From NCBI GenBank assembly GCA_037445115.1, contig JBBILC010000003.1:1-64000 (forward strand): a stretch of DNA of 64,000 bases, in the 5' to 3' direction. Origin of the DNA: Trichothermofontia sp037445115 (GTDB lineage: Bacteria > Cyanobacteriota > Cyanobacteriia > B231). Every line of letters begins with the position of its first letter. Position 1 is the first letter of the stretch. The notes under the pieces were generated by a model that had not been told where the DNA came from, made no database searches, and was given only the letters and a program-made list of their open reading frames with translations. A program made the position numbers and the translations under genes. Of this stretch, positions 51,503 to 60,596 are shown one piece after another.

Positions 51503-52324
51503 ATGTCGTCCGTACAATTTGGCGTAATTGGTGGCGGGGTGATGGGAGAAGCACTCATATCCCGCCTCTTGCGCTGTCAACTATATGCCCCAGCGCAGGT
51601 GTTGGTGAGCGATCGCGCCGCTGAGCGTTGTCAGTTTTTGCAGCAGCAGTATGGTGTGCAAACAACTTTGGACAATCGCTCGGTGATTGCGGCCAATCCC
51701 AGCGTGCTGTTACTGGCGATCAAACCGCAAATCCTGGATCAGGTTGTCCTGGAGATCGGGAATGCCTTGGCCCAAGGGCAGGTGTCCCTGCTGATTATTT
51801 CAATTTTGGCTGGGGTGCCCCTTGACCGTTTAGCAGCGGCTTTTCCCCAGCAAGCGATTATTCGCGCGATGCCCAATACGCCGGCGATCGTGGGGGCTGG
51901 GATGACGGCGATCGCCGCCAATGGGTTAGTGACACCGGACCAGTTAGCCCAGGCCCAGCAAGTTTTTGGGGCGGTGGGTGAGGTGGTTGACTTGCCAGAG
52001 TCAGCAATGGATGCAGTGACGGCCCTATCGGGTTCGGGTCCGGGGTATGTCGCTGTCGTCATTGAAGCGTTGGCCGATGGCGGGGTAGCCGCTGGCTTGG
52101 CCCGACCGGTAGCACTGCAATTAGCGATCAAAACTGTGCAGGGAACGGCTGAATTATTACAAACCACGGGGATGCACCCCGCCGAACTGAAAGATCGGGT
52201 GACGAGTCCGGGGGGGACGACGATCGCGGGCATTGCCCAATTGGAACAGCAGGGATTGCGATCGGCCCTGATTGAAGCCGTGCGAGCCGCCTATCGGCGA
52301 TCGCGGGAATTGGGTCAGTCTTGA
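51503..52324 (+). CDS. proC: pyrroline-5-carboxylate reductase
   Basis: Last enzyme of proline synthesis, reducing P5C with NAD(P)H. The 273-aa protein has the Rossmann motif GVIGGGVMGEALISRL at about 7-22, LLLAIKPQILDQV, IIRAMPNTPAIVGAGMTAIAAN, and the C-terminal substrate domain LSGSGPGYVAVVIEALADGGVAAGLARPVALQLAIKTVQGTAELL ... LKDRVTSPGGTTIAGIAQLEQQGLRSALIEAVRAAYRRSRELG, which is the full ProC signature. It is convergent with the radical-SAM gene, only six bases between stop codons. Confidence 0.96.
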   Translation: MSSVQFGVIGGGVMGEALISRLLRCQLYAPAQVLVSDRAAERCQFLQQQYGVQTTLDNRSVIAANPSVLLLAIKPQILDQVVLEIGNALAQGQVSLLIISILAGVPLDRLAAAFPQQAIIRAMPNTPAIVGAGMTAIAANGLVTPDQLAQAQQVFGAVGEVVDLPESAMDAVTALSGSGPGYVAVVIEALADGGVAAGLARPVALQLAIKTVQGTAELLQTTGMHPAELKDRVTSPGGTTIAGIAQLEQQGLRSALIEAVRAAYRRSRELGQS

Positions 52325-52330
52325 ATTAGC

Positions 52331-53662
52331 TCAGGATTGCAGACATGCCTGAAGCAGCCCTTCAACCCCGGTAACGGGTACCATGGCAACCTTGAGGTGC
52401 TGGGACAATTCTGCTAGGGTCATGTCGTCCAGGAAGCAGGTTTCCCCATGCTTGAGCATCACAGTGGGGATGAGGACGCGATCGCCCAGGTTTCGCCCTT
52501 GGAGACCTTGGGCCAAATCTTGCCCCGTAAGTAGCCCCGTGACGGAAATGTCTTGGCCCCAGTAATGGCTTTTCAGCGCTACCAGGTCGATCGTCAGTCC
52601 CTGCACCTGGTTCAAACGCTGAACAATGACCTGAAACGCTTGCTCCACGGCATTACCCACGACCCAGGTGAGCCGACGCGGCGGTGTGACTTGCTTGGGA
52701 AGATAACGAGCCACCTGCGCAAATGCCTGGAGAAATTGGCGGATTGAGCCAACACCATTGTCCAGTTGGGGGTAATCCTCGTAATCCGACGCCGGGGGGA
52801 GATCGACGCCCGCGATCAAAAACCATTCATCCGCTAACCAGGCAAAATGGGTCCCCCATTGTTTTAGAAACTGGGCCTGTAGGGTTTGGACCTGCGTGAT
52901 TACTTCCTGCGCTTTAGTGGGGCTAACGGCGATCAATTCATCATCATCAGGCCGAAAGCGGGTCAGACCAACGGGAACCACCGCAACTGAAGTGACAGCG
53001 GGGATATTACCCTGGTGGAACTGAGCCAATTCGCGTAGGGTTTGGTCCAAATGGGGACCATCATTAATCCCCGGACAAACGACGACCTGGGCATGAATTT
53101 GTAAATCGCGTTCCTGGAACCATTGTAATTGTTGTCGAATTTGGCCAGCACGGGGATTTTTCAGCAACCGGATGCGCACCTCTGGCTCAGTGGCATGAAC
53201 AGAAACATAGAGTGGTGATAGGCGTAGCTGTTCAATGCGTTGCCATTCGCGATCGCTCAAGTTGGTGAGTGTTAAATAGCTCCCATAGAGAAAACTCAGG
53301 CGGTAGTCGTCATCTTTGTAATATAAACTTTCCCGTTTACCAGGGGGTTGCTGATCAATAAAACAAAAGGGACAGCGATTATTACACTGGATTAAACCAT
53401 CAAACAGAGCCGTCTCAAACTCCAGTCCTAAATCATCATCATAGTCCTTTTCAATTTCAACTGTATGGGTTTCCCCTTGGGCATCTAAGACTTCTAAGTT
53501 CAGAATTTCATCTGCACAGAGAAAACGATAGTCAATCAGATCGCGCGGGCGTTGCGCATTAATCGCCACCAAGCGATCGCCGACTTCAAAGCCAATTTCT
53601 TCGGCAATTGAACCAGGCAATACACGGGTAATGAGGGCAGGGCGGATAGAGGTTTCACGCAT
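52331..53662 (-). CDS. PDZ/radical-SAM-like DUF512 protein (cyanobacterial TIGR03279-type Fe-S oxidoreductase)
   Basis: A 443-aa protein. Residues 1-75 are a PDZ-like domain (ITRVLPGSIAEEIGFEVGDRLVAINAQRPRDLIDYRF). A radical-SAM-type cysteine cluster follows at about residues 93-100 (CNNRCPFC, with FIDQQP after it), then KDDDYRLSFLYGSYLTLTNL, YVSVHATEPEVRIRLLKN, VVCPGINDG and TSVAVVPVGLTRFRP. The C-terminal DUF512 region contains YWGQDISVTGLLTGQDL and ISTVMLKHGE-like text (VLIPTVMLKHGETCFLDD). This architecture is universal in cyanobacteria and also found in clostridia. No substrate is established. Confidence 0.92.
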   Translation of the reverse strand: MRETSIRPALITRVLPGSIAEEIGFEVGDRLVAINAQRPRDLIDYRFLCADEILNLEVLDAQGETHTVEIEKDYDDDLGLEFETALFDGLIQCNNRCPFCFIDQQPPGKRESLYYKDDDYRLSFLYGSYLTLTNLSDREWQRIEQLRLSPLYVSVHATEPEVRIRLLKNPRAGQIRQQLQWFQERDLQIHAQVVVCPGINDGPHLDQTLRELAQFHQGNIPAVTSVAVVPVGLTRFRPDDDELIAVSPTKAQEVITQVQTLQAQFLKQWGTHFAWLADEWFLIAGVDLPPASDYEDYPQLDNGVGSIRQFLQAFAQVARYLPKQVTPPRRLTWVVGNAVEQAFQVIVQRLNQVQGLTIDLVALKSHYWGQDISVTGLLTGQDLAQGLQGRNLGDRVLIPTVMLKHGETCFLDDMTLAELSQHLKVAMVPVTGVEGLLQACLQS

Positions 53663-53745
53663 CGATCGCAGTCGTTATGTATAGATATATAGAGATCTAA
53701 AAGTACCGTAGATCCAAAAGTACCGGTTGGGGATTGTCCCGTAAT

Positions 53746-53985
53746 CTAGTCCTGGCTGAGGGGGGTATCTGGGGGTGATGAGGCCAACCACGATCGCACC
53801 ACTAGCCGTGGCCAGATCAGCAGAAAAAAGCCCATCCAACTGAGCACGGGCACGGCCACCAACCCGGTCACCCACAGACGATGCAGTGCCAGCCAACTGC
53901 CTGCAATTAGCCCAATACCGGTCAGCGCGATCGACCAGGGTTGACACCACCAAGGTTTATAGGCCCAGGGATTTGGGTTAGCCAT
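53746..53985 (-). CDS. small membrane protein (DUF6737-like)
   Basis: A 79-aa protein with two hydrophobic helices: PWSIALTGIGLIAGSWLAL and VTGLVAVPVLSWMGFFLLIWPRLVV. The start NPWAYKPWWCQPWS and the ending are conserved features I associate with the cyanobacterial family DUF6737 (number from memory). It begins 23 bases after the response-regulator stop on the same strand, so it may be the third gene of that transcript. No function is known. Confidence 0.78.
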   Translation of the reverse strand: MANPNPWAYKPWWCQPWSIALTGIGLIAGSWLALHRLWVTGLVAVPVLSWMGFFLLIWPRLVVRSWLASSPPDTPLSQD

Positions 53986-54008
53986 CGGGTTAGACCTCCA
54001 AGATTTTA

Positions 54009-54731
54009 TCAGTGTTGTCGGCGTGATCGGTGATGATTCTCAGTCGGCTGGGACGATGCGATCGCGGTTGTAATTAACCCATGCTGAAGGGCCACTATCG
54101 CTGCCTGCGTGCGATCGCGCACGGCTAGTTTATGCAGAATTGCATGGACATGCACCCGCACAGTTCCAGGGGTAATATGGAGGGTTGCGGCAATTTCCTG
54201 GTTACTGTTACCCGCTGCGATCAAGGCTAAAATTTCCTGTTCACGTTTGGTGAGGGGCGTATCGGGATCAGTTGGGGCTGAGGGGGTCAGGTCAGCTTGA
54301 GCGGGCGGAAAGGCAGATTGAATCGCTTGGGAGGCGATCGCATCCCACCAGGTGGCCCCGGCAGCTAGGGAGCGAATGGCCAGGATTACGGTCTCAGCCG
54401 CTACGCCCTTGACACAGTAGCCATGGGCTTGGGCTTCGAGCAAGCGCCGAATCAGCGCGGGTTGGGAATGGGAAGTCAGGACCAGCACGGGCAAGTGGGG
54501 TTGATCCTGCTTAATCTGACGACAGGCTTCGACGCCGCCAATGCCCGGTAGCCCTACATCCAGAACGACCACATCAAACACCTGTTGCTTGACTAGGGCG
54601 ATCGCCATTTCCCCATCCTCCGCTGCCGCCACCACCTGTAGCCCAGGTTCTTGGGTTAACCGGGTTACCAACCCCAGGCGAAACAGTTCATCATCTTCAA
54701 CGAGGAGAATGCGGATAGGGGCCACAGGCAT
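54009..54731 (-). CDS. NarL/FixJ-family response regulator
   Basis: A 240-aa two-component regulator. I set the start at the ATG at 54731 (MPVAPIRILLVEDDELF), which lies 14 bases after the stop of the kinase gene; a further 86 codons are open upstream but overlap that gene and are not family-like. The receiver domain (about 5-125) has the phospho-acceptor Asp58 in VVVLDVGLPG, acidic residues in VEDDE and Lys in the C-terminal part (YCVKG). After a linker (about 140-165) a LuxR-type HTH occupies about 166-230 (LTKREQEILALIAAGNSNQEIAATLHITPGTVRVHVHAILHKLAV). It is in operon with the histidine kinase; the target genes are unknown, with the divergent kdp genes a candidate. Confidence 0.93.
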   Translation of the reverse strand: MPVAPIRILLVEDDELFRLGLVTRLTQEPGLQVVAAAEDGEMAIALVKQQVFDVVVLDVGLPGIGGVEACRQIKQDQPHLPVLVLTSHSQPALIRRLLEAQAHGYCVKGVAAETVILAIRSLAAGATWWDAIASQAIQSAFPPAQADLTPSAPTDPDTPLTKREQEILALIAAGNSNQEIAATLHITPGTVRVHVHAILHKLAVRDRTQAAIVALQHGLITTAIASSQPTENHHRSRRQH

Positions 54732-54744
54732 GAGTCCAAGGACA

Positions 54745-55830
54745 TTAGGGGCTAGGGGGGTGGACACCGTGGAGGCAGAAGGCGAAAATAGCCCCACGCG
54801 GCGATCGTGACTCTGCCCATATTCTACCGCCATGCGCCTCAATAATCTGACGGCTGAGGTAGAGGCCAAGCCCCGTTCCCTTCGCTTGGCGATCGCTCTC
54901 CCCTTGATAAAAGCGTTCAAATAAATGGGGCAACTCACAGGGCTGAATTCCCTGCCCCTCATCCAAAATTTCCACCTGGCAAGTATCACGTTTCATCGTG
55001 ACTAAAAGTTCGACTTTGCTGCCACGGGGAGCATGGTTAATCGCATTGGTAAGCAGATTATTAAAAACCCGTTGAAGCTGTAGGGTATCAGCCTGAACCC
55101 AATATGCCTGTCGAAAGTCAGAATTACCCTGTTTAAGGGACAAATGCACCTGTCGAGAAGTCGCCAATGGTATCAGTTGCAGCATTGTCTCTTCGGCGAT
55201 CGTCATCAGATTTGTGGGACGGAGTTGCAGCGATAAGCCTTCAATATCGTTGCGATAAACATCGAGCAGACTTTCGACTAATTGCAAGGTTAATTTGTGA
55301 CTATTCATCATGGTCATAATGACTTGTCTTTGCCGATTAGTAATGATACCAAACTGTTCGGAATAGAAAGCATTTAGAGTTTCGATCGCGCCGATAAGAG
55401 GTGTTTTTAGATCATGAGTAAGAGTTGCAATAAAATCCTCACGAATTTTTGCCATTTGGACTTCATTAGCAATTTTGATTTGTTGTTTTAGCAGCGTTGA
55501 TTCATATTGTTGAATGCGATCAATCAACCCAGTAGTTACGATTAAAGCCAGTATCGTAATACTACGATTTGCAACGGTAACAGGAGTGATCAGTTCCCAG
55601 CCAGGAATCCATAAATTGAGAAATGTCAACCCCACAGCTAGTCCTGTTACCCATAGGGTGGCGATCCGACCTAGTTGCGAACTGGATAGTAGAATTGCGC
55701 CAACATATAGATACCCAAACACATAGGGCGGAGGCGTACTATATTCCAACACCGCAACCATAATAAATATTCCAATCAGAATCCAATGGATTTTAGTCCA
55801 GCCATACATCATATTTTTATTGCAATTCAT
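54745..55830 (-). CDS. membrane sensor histidine kinase
   Basis: About 361 aa, counted from the ATG at 55830 (a TTG precedes it). The N-terminal 115 residues form about four to five transmembrane helices (IHWILIGIFIMVAVLEYSTPP, PYVFGYLYVGAILLSS, ATLWVTGLAVGLTFLNLWI, SITILALIVTTGLID) with short loops and no evident periplasmic sensor domain. A coiled segment leads to the H-box FIATLTHDLKTPLIGAI (about 137-153), then the N-box FNNLLTNAINHAPRG, the G1 box DEGQGI and the G2 box GTGLGLYLSRQIIEAHGG. It is cotranscribed with the NarL-type regulator downstream, divergent from kdpA. Confidence 0.93.
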   Translation of the reverse strand: MNCNKNMMYGWTKIHWILIGIFIMVAVLEYSTPPPYVFGYLYVGAILLSSSQLGRIATLWVTGLAVGLTFLNLWIPGWELITPVTVANRSITILALIVTTGLIDRIQQYESTLLKQQIKIANEVQMAKIREDFIATLTHDLKTPLIGAIETLNAFYSEQFGIITNRQRQVIMTMMNSHKLTLQLVESLLDVYRNDIEGLSLQLRPTNLMTIAEETMLQLIPLATSRQVHLSLKQGNSDFRQAYWVQADTLQLQRVFNNLLTNAINHAPRGSKVELLVTMKRDTCQVEILDEGQGIQPCELPHLFERFYQGESDRQAKGTGLGLYLSRQIIEAHGGRIWAESRSPRGAIFAFCLHGVHPPSP

Positions 55831-56370
55831 CAATAGGAAACCTTATATTTTTAGTAAGACCATTGATTAGTAAGATCATTTAAGTGTGCAGCAATGACTT
55901 CAGTCGTAAAGACCATTGAATTAAAATCTTAGCTTGATCCCAAGGTTGATTGAGACTTGTTTAGATCTGTGTTGACGAAAAAGTATACCTCTAGATATAG
56001 ATACATAAACCAATCTCAAGATATTTGCCTAAACTTCTATATGACTTGCTATAAATTATACTAATTTTGTTTTAATGATCTGCTTTTAGCTCTAAACTGG
56101 ATGAAACTACAGCCGTTCCCTCTCTAATGAAGTACTGTCAAGCTTTTTGCACAAGGGGCTTAAGCCCCTTGTCTGTACCTCACCAAGGATGGAAGTGCTG
56201 TAGTACTCTGGCACATTTAACTTGAGTAGGCTGGGGAATACGCTATGCGTCCAACAAAACCAGAGAGGCTATTGGATCTTCCAGACTCGACGCCAACCTA
56301 CAGTCATGTTAAATATGTCAGTCTGCTAGAGCTATCTGGATAGACTCTATTCTGAAGGTGTTAGGGTTCC
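55831..56370. promoter_or_regulatory. AT-rich shared upstream region of the kinase and kdp operons
   Basis: The 540 bases between the divergent kinase gene and kdpA are much more AT-rich than the flanking genes, especially 55840-56080. The kinase side has a two-copy repeat TAGTAAGACCATTGA / TAGTAAGATCATTTA at about 55852-55880 and a degenerate copy of the AACGACT palindrome. The perfect 22-bp palindrome at 56151-56172 lies 200 bases before kdpA. No promoter hexamers stand out clearly. Confidence 0.5.
56151..56172. repeat. perfect 22-bp palindrome (arms ACAAGGGGCTT), copy A
   Basis: The 11-base arms ACAAGGGGCTT and AAGCCCCTTGT meet without a spacer. The identical sequence is at 60238-60259. 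Flanks after the palindrome are also partly similar (CTTGTC followed by a weakly conserved stretch that ends in CTGGC). Confidence 0.9.
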
Positions 56371-58050
56371 ATGTTACAAGGGCTTTTCCAAATCGCGGTA
56401 GTGTTATCACTTTTAGTTGTCACAGCACCGCTCCTGGGTCGGTATATGGCGCAGGTATTTTTACATCAACCGACCTGGCTTGATCCCATTACTCATCCCG
56501 TTGAACAACTCATTTTGGCTGGTGCTGGTATTCAGCGTCCTCGCCCAATGACCGGGGGACAGTATATCCGGGCTGTACTGATCAGCAACCTGGTGATGGG
56601 GGTGTTAGTCTTTTTAATCCTCATGGGGCAGGGAGCATTCCCCCTGAACCCGACAGGGCTATCAGCTCCTTCCTGGCACTTAGCCCTCCACACAGCAATT
56701 TCATTTGTTACCAATACCAATCAGCAGCATTACTCAGGGGAAACGACCTATAGCTACTTCAGCCAAGTCGGGGCATTGGGATTTTTGATGTTTACTTCAG
56801 CGGCAACGGGGATTGCGATCGCGATCGCCTTCATCCGGGGCTTAACGGGCAACCCCTTGGGCAATTTCTATCAGGATTTGATCTTGTCGATTACTCGCAT
56901 TTTGCTACCCATTTCGGTCATGGGAGCGATCGCGCTGTTGATCGCCGGGGTACCCGAAACCCTGGCTGGTCCCGCCCAAGCCACCACATTGGAAGGCGCA
57001 ACCCAGTGGCTTGCCCGTGGCCCCGTGGCCCACTTTGAAATTATCAAAGAATTGGGAGAAAACGGCGGTGGCTTCTTTGGTGTTAACTCCGCCCATCCCT
57101 TTGAAAATCCCAACAACTTCACCAACCTACTGGAAACGGTGATTATGCTGGTGATTCCCGCAGGACTGATCCTTACCTACGGCATCATGGCAGGCCATCC
57201 GAAGCAGGGCTGGTTAGTCTTCTGGATGGTATTTATGCTCTACACCATTCTGATTATTATTGCCGCTATTGGCGAATTCCAGGGCAATCCTCTGGTGAAT
57301 CAAGTGCTGGGTGAACCACAACCCAATCTAGAGGGTAAAGAAGTCCGGTTTGGCTGGGCGTTAACCGCCTTGTGGGCCGTTTCTACCACGGGCACCATGT
57401 GTGGCGCGGTGAATGGGATGCACGATTCCCTTATGCCCCCCGGCGGCTTTGCCACGCTGTCGAATCTGTTTTTGCAAATCATTTGGGGCGGTCAGGGCAC
57501 AGGCACCGCCTACCTGTTTATTTTCCTAATTCTTACGGTTTTTCTGACGGGTTTGATGGTCGGGCGCACGCCGGAATTTTTAGGGCGCAAAGTTGAAAAA
57601 AACGAAATTGTCTTAGCTAGCGTTATTTTGCTCATTCATCCGATCGCAATTCTCATGCCAATGGCAATCACAATAGCCTTTCCCGAAACCATCGCGGGCA
57701 TCACTAACCCCGGCTTTCATGGTCTTTCCCAGGTGGTTTATGAGTATGCCTCGGCAGCGTCCAATAATGGTTCTGGGTTTGAAGGGCTGGCTGATAATAC
57801 CCTCTGGTGGAATTTGAGCACCAGCGTTTCGCTACTGCTAGGCCGCTATGTCCCCATCATTGCCCTCATTCTGTTAGCTGAGGGCATGGCCCGCAAACAG
57901 CCGGTGCCAGAAACGAGCGGGACTCTCCACACTGATACCTGGCTCTTTACCGGGGTGATGGCTGGCACGATCGTCATCCTGGGCGCGCTAACCTTTCTCC
58001 CGGTTTTGGTCCTGGGACCGATCGCCGAAGCATTTAACCTGGGCGGATGA
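56371..58050 (+). CDS. kdpA: potassium-transporting ATPase potassium-binding subunit
   Basis: Channel-like subunit of the high-affinity Kdp K+ pump. The 559-aa membrane protein shows about ten hydrophobic helices and the four selectivity-filter-like regions, including SFVTNTNQQHYSGE, GENGGGFFGVNSAHPFENP, STTGTMCGAVNGMHDSLMPPGGF and ASAASNNGSGFEGLADN. Length matches E. coli KdpA (557 aa). It starts the kdpA-kdpB-small subunit-kdpC-kdpD block. A pyrimidine-rich tandem repeat lies between it and kdpB. Confidence 0.97.
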   Translation: MLQGLFQIAVVLSLLVVTAPLLGRYMAQVFLHQPTWLDPITHPVEQLILAGAGIQRPRPMTGGQYIRAVLISNLVMGVLVFLILMGQGAFPLNPTGLSAPSWHLALHTAISFVTNTNQQHYSGETTYSYFSQVGALGFLMFTSAATGIAIAIAFIRGLTGNPLGNFYQDLILSITRILLPISVMGAIALLIAGVPETLAGPAQATTLEGATQWLARGPVAHFEIIKELGENGGGFFGVNSAHPFENPNNFTNLLETVIMLVIPAGLILTYGIMAGHPKQGWLVFWMVFMLYTILIIIAAIGEFQGNPLVNQVLGEPQPNLEGKEVRFGWALTALWAVSTTGTMCGAVNGMHDSLMPPGGFATLSNLFLQIIWGGQGTGTAYLFIFLILTVFLTGLMVGRTPEFLGRKVEKNEIVLASVILLIHPIAILMPMAITIAFPETIAGITNPGFHGLSQVVYEYASAASNNGSGFEGLADNTLWWNLSTSVSLLLGRYVPIIALILLAEGMARKQPVPETSGTLHTDTWLFTGVMAGTIVILGALTFLPVLVLGPIAEAFNLGG

Positions 58051-58070
58051 CACTCTATTCTGCTCACTAA

Positions 58071-58110
58071 TTTTTCTCAGTTTTTCCCAATTTTTCCCAG
58101 TTTTTTCCAG
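58071..58110. repeat. 10-bp T-rich tandem repeat between kdpA and kdpB (4 copies)
   Basis: Four contiguous decamers: TTTTTCTCAG, TTTTTCCCAA, TTTTTCCCAG and TTTTTTCCAG. They occupy half of the 77-base spacer between the two pump genes. Confidence 0.9.
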
Positions 58111-58127
58111 ACTTTCTAGCTATAACC

Positions 58128-60215
58128 ATGACACCTACGATTCGACAACCCGGTGGCCCCCGTCAGCAACGACGGCACACGCCCAAGGCTGATCTATCCA
58201 ATCTCTACCAACGCGCCTTTCGGGAAGCCTTTGCCAAACTTTCCCCCCCCATTGCCATCAAAAATCCAGTTATGTTTATGGTTTGGGTGGGGGCCTTAAT
58301 CACGGCGTTGTTGACCCGCAATCCCCATCTCTTTGGGCAAACGGATACGTCATCCGTATTTAACGGTTTGGTCACGGCCCTTCTGTTATTTACCGTATTG
58401 TTTGCTAACTTTGCCGAAGCCGTCGCCGAGGGCCGGGGTAAAGCCCAGGCCGATGCCCTGCGTACCACCCAAACCCAAACCTATGCCCAGCGCCTTTTGC
58501 CCGATGGCAGCCTAGAGCAGGTCAGTGCTACCAGCCTGCACCGGGGCGATCGCATTCAAGTGACCGCTGGCGATATTATCCCTGCCGATGGCGAGGTGCT
58601 GGCGGGGGTTGCCTCGGTGGATGAGTCGGCGATTACAGGGGAGTCGGCTCCGGTGCTGAAGGAACCCGGTTCGGATGTCGCCAGTTCGGTGACCGGGGGC
58701 ACCCGCATCCTGTCTGATAGTTTGATTATTCGTGTTACGGCAGATCCCGGTAAGGGCTTTATCGATCGCATGATTGCCCTAGTGGAAGGGGCCGAGCGCA
58801 CCAAAACCCCCAACGAGATTGCCCTGACGGTGCTGCTGGCCGTGCTCACCCTGGTGTTTTTGATTGTGGTGGCTACCCTACCCATGCCCGCTAACTACAT
58901 CCACAGTCCGGTGAGCGTGACGTTGCTGATTGCCCTGCTGGTGGCGTTGATCCCCACCACTATCGGTGGCCTCTTGAGCGCGATTGGCATTGCCGGGATG
59001 GATCGGGTCGCGCAATTTAATGTCGTGGCCACATCGGGACGAGCGGTGGAAGCCTGTGGGGACATCAATACCCTGGTCTTGGATAAAACCGGCACCATTA
59101 CCCTGGGGAATCGTCTGGCCGAGGCATTTATCCCGGTGAACGGTCACACGACTACCGAAGTCGCCGCGATCGCTCTGGCAGCCAGCATTTTTGACACCAC
59201 CCCAGAGGGCAAATCCATTGTTCGATTAGCGGAAACCCTGGGGGCAACCCTCGACTTTAATTCCGAAGCAGCCGAAGGTGTGGAATTTTCCGCCCGGACC
59301 CGCATGAGTGGCACGGATCTGCCCGACGGCAGCGAAGTGCGCAAGGGGGCGGTGGATGCCATTCGGGGCTTTGTGAGATCGCGGGGAGGGCAGGCTCCTG
59401 AAACCCTAGAAGCCACCTACGAACAAGTTTCCCACCTGGGAGGAACCCCCCTGGCCGTCTGTAAAAATAATGACATTTATGGCGTGATTTACTTAAAAGA
59501 CATCGTTAAACCAGGTATTCAAGAACGCTTTGACCAACTGCGGCGGATGGGTGTCCGCACGGTGATGCTGACGGGGGACAACCGCATTACGGCCTCGGTG
59601 ATTGCGAAAGAAGCCGGGGTCGATGATTTCATTGCCGAAGCCACCCCGGAGGATAAAATCCACGTCATTCAAACCGAACAGGCCGCAGGCAAATTGGTTG
59701 CAATGACGGGGGACGGCACCAACGATGCCCCGGCCCTAGCCCAGGCCAATGTGGGTTTGGCCATGAATTCGGGCACCCAAGCTGCTAAAGAAGCCGCCAA
59801 CATGGTGGATCTGGACTCTGACCCTACCAAGCTGATTGATTTAGTGACTATTGGGAAGCAATTACTGATTACGCGGGGGGCGCTGACCACCTTTTCCCTG
59901 GCCAACGACATTGCTAAATACTTCGCCATCATCCCGGCGATGTTTGCCCCAGCGGGCATCGGTGCTCTGAATGTCATGGGTCTCCACAGTCCGCAGTCTG
60001 CCGTACTCTCAGCCCTGATCTATAACGCCCTAATTATTCCAGCCCTGATCCCCTTAGCCCTCAAGGGCGTGAAGTTTCGCCCCCTCACCGCTAACCAGTT
60101 GCTCCAGCGTAACATTCTGCTCTACGGCGGTGGCGGCCTCGTGGCTCCCTTTGTGGCGATCAAGGTCATCGATCTTGGTATTTCTGCCTTTTATAGCGGT
60201 AGTCACACTCATTAG
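58128..60215 (+). CDS. kdpB: potassium-transporting ATPase ATP-binding subunit
   Basis: P-type ATPase subunit that drives K+ uptake through KdpA. The 695-aa protein has the actuator motif ITGESAPV, the phosphorylated Asp in DKTGTIT (about residue 320), the hinge motif TGDGTNDAPALAQANVGLAM and the C-terminal membrane helices with FSLANDIAKYFAIIPAMFA. The N-terminal segment (ADLSNLYQRAFREAFAKLSPPIAIKNPVMFMVWVGALIT) matches KdpB. Length is close to E. coli KdpB (682 aa). Confidence 0.97.
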   Translation: MTPTIRQPGGPRQQRRHTPKADLSNLYQRAFREAFAKLSPPIAIKNPVMFMVWVGALITALLTRNPHLFGQTDTSSVFNGLVTALLLFTVLFANFAEAVAEGRGKAQADALRTTQTQTYAQRLLPDGSLEQVSATSLHRGDRIQVTAGDIIPADGEVLAGVASVDESAITGESAPVLKEPGSDVASSVTGGTRILSDSLIIRVTADPGKGFIDRMIALVEGAERTKTPNEIALTVLLAVLTLVFLIVVATLPMPANYIHSPVSVTLLIALLVALIPTTIGGLLSAIGIAGMDRVAQFNVVATSGRAVEACGDINTLVLDKTGTITLGNRLAEAFIPVNGHTTTEVAAIALAASIFDTTPEGKSIVRLAETLGATLDFNSEAAEGVEFSARTRMSGTDLPDGSEVRKGAVDAIRGFVRSRGGQAPETLEATYEQVSHLGGTPLAVCKNNDIYGVIYLKDIVKPGIQERFDQLRRMGVRTVMLTGDNRITASVIAKEAGVDDFIAEATPEDKIHVIQTEQAAGKLVAMTGDGTNDAPALAQANVGLAMNSGTQAAKEAANMVDLDSDPTKLIDLVTIGKQLLITRGALTTFSLANDIAKYFAIIPAMFAPAGIGALNVMGLHSPQSAVLSALIYNALIIPALIPLALKGVKFRPLTANQLLQRNILLYGGGGLVAPFVAIKVIDLGISAFYSGSHTH

Positions 60216-60237
60216 GACATTTCAAAGGCTGTGATCA

Positions 60238-60259
60238 ACAAGGGGCTTAAGCCCCTTGT
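60238..60259. repeat. perfect 22-bp palindrome (arms ACAAGGGGCTT), copy B
   Basis: Identical to 56151-56172. It lies 23 bases after the kdpB stop and before the small kdp gene, so the kdpAB pair is bracketed by the two copies. Confidence 0.9.
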
Positions 60260-60352
60260 CCTAACCTGAATGACGATGGCTATAGTCCCCTGGCCTGTGT
60301 ATGGAATTGATGCTGGCTTTAACCCATCCTCTGCCGTTTTGACCTTACTGCT

Positions 60353-60553
60353 ATGAACGCTAAAGTAACCTTCCTCCCTCGCCTGATTCTGTTGGCGGCG
60401 GTGCTAAATCTGGCGATCGCCCCAATGGTCTATGCTGCCAACGCTGGCAATGTTAGTCGTGGTACTGCCTATGCCCTGGGGCTACTCGGCATAGTCGTTG
60501 TCGGCTTAGCAATTTACCTGGCGATCGTGATTCTCTACCCCGAACGGTTTTGA
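60353..60553 (+). CDS. small membrane subunit of Kdp (KdpF/KdpG-like)
   Basis: A 66-aa protein with an N-terminal signal-like helix (LILLAAVLNLAIAPMVYAAN) and a second helix (ALGLLGIVVVGLAIYLAIVILYPERF). The ending AIYLAIVILYPERF strongly resembles the short KdpF peptide, which stabilises the KdpABC complex and normally ends LxxPERF. The extra N-terminal half makes it longer than E. coli KdpF (29 aa), as in the cyanobacterial gene found between kdpB and kdpC (reported as kdpG in Anabaena, from memory). It starts 138 bases after kdpB and precedes kdpC. Confidence 0.85.
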   Translation: MNAKVTFLPRLILLAAVLNLAIAPMVYAANAGNVSRGTAYALGLLGIVVVGLAIYLAIVILYPERF

Positions 60554-60596
60554 GTGGGGGTATCTATCCTGACGTTGATTATTGTGGAGTATGGCC

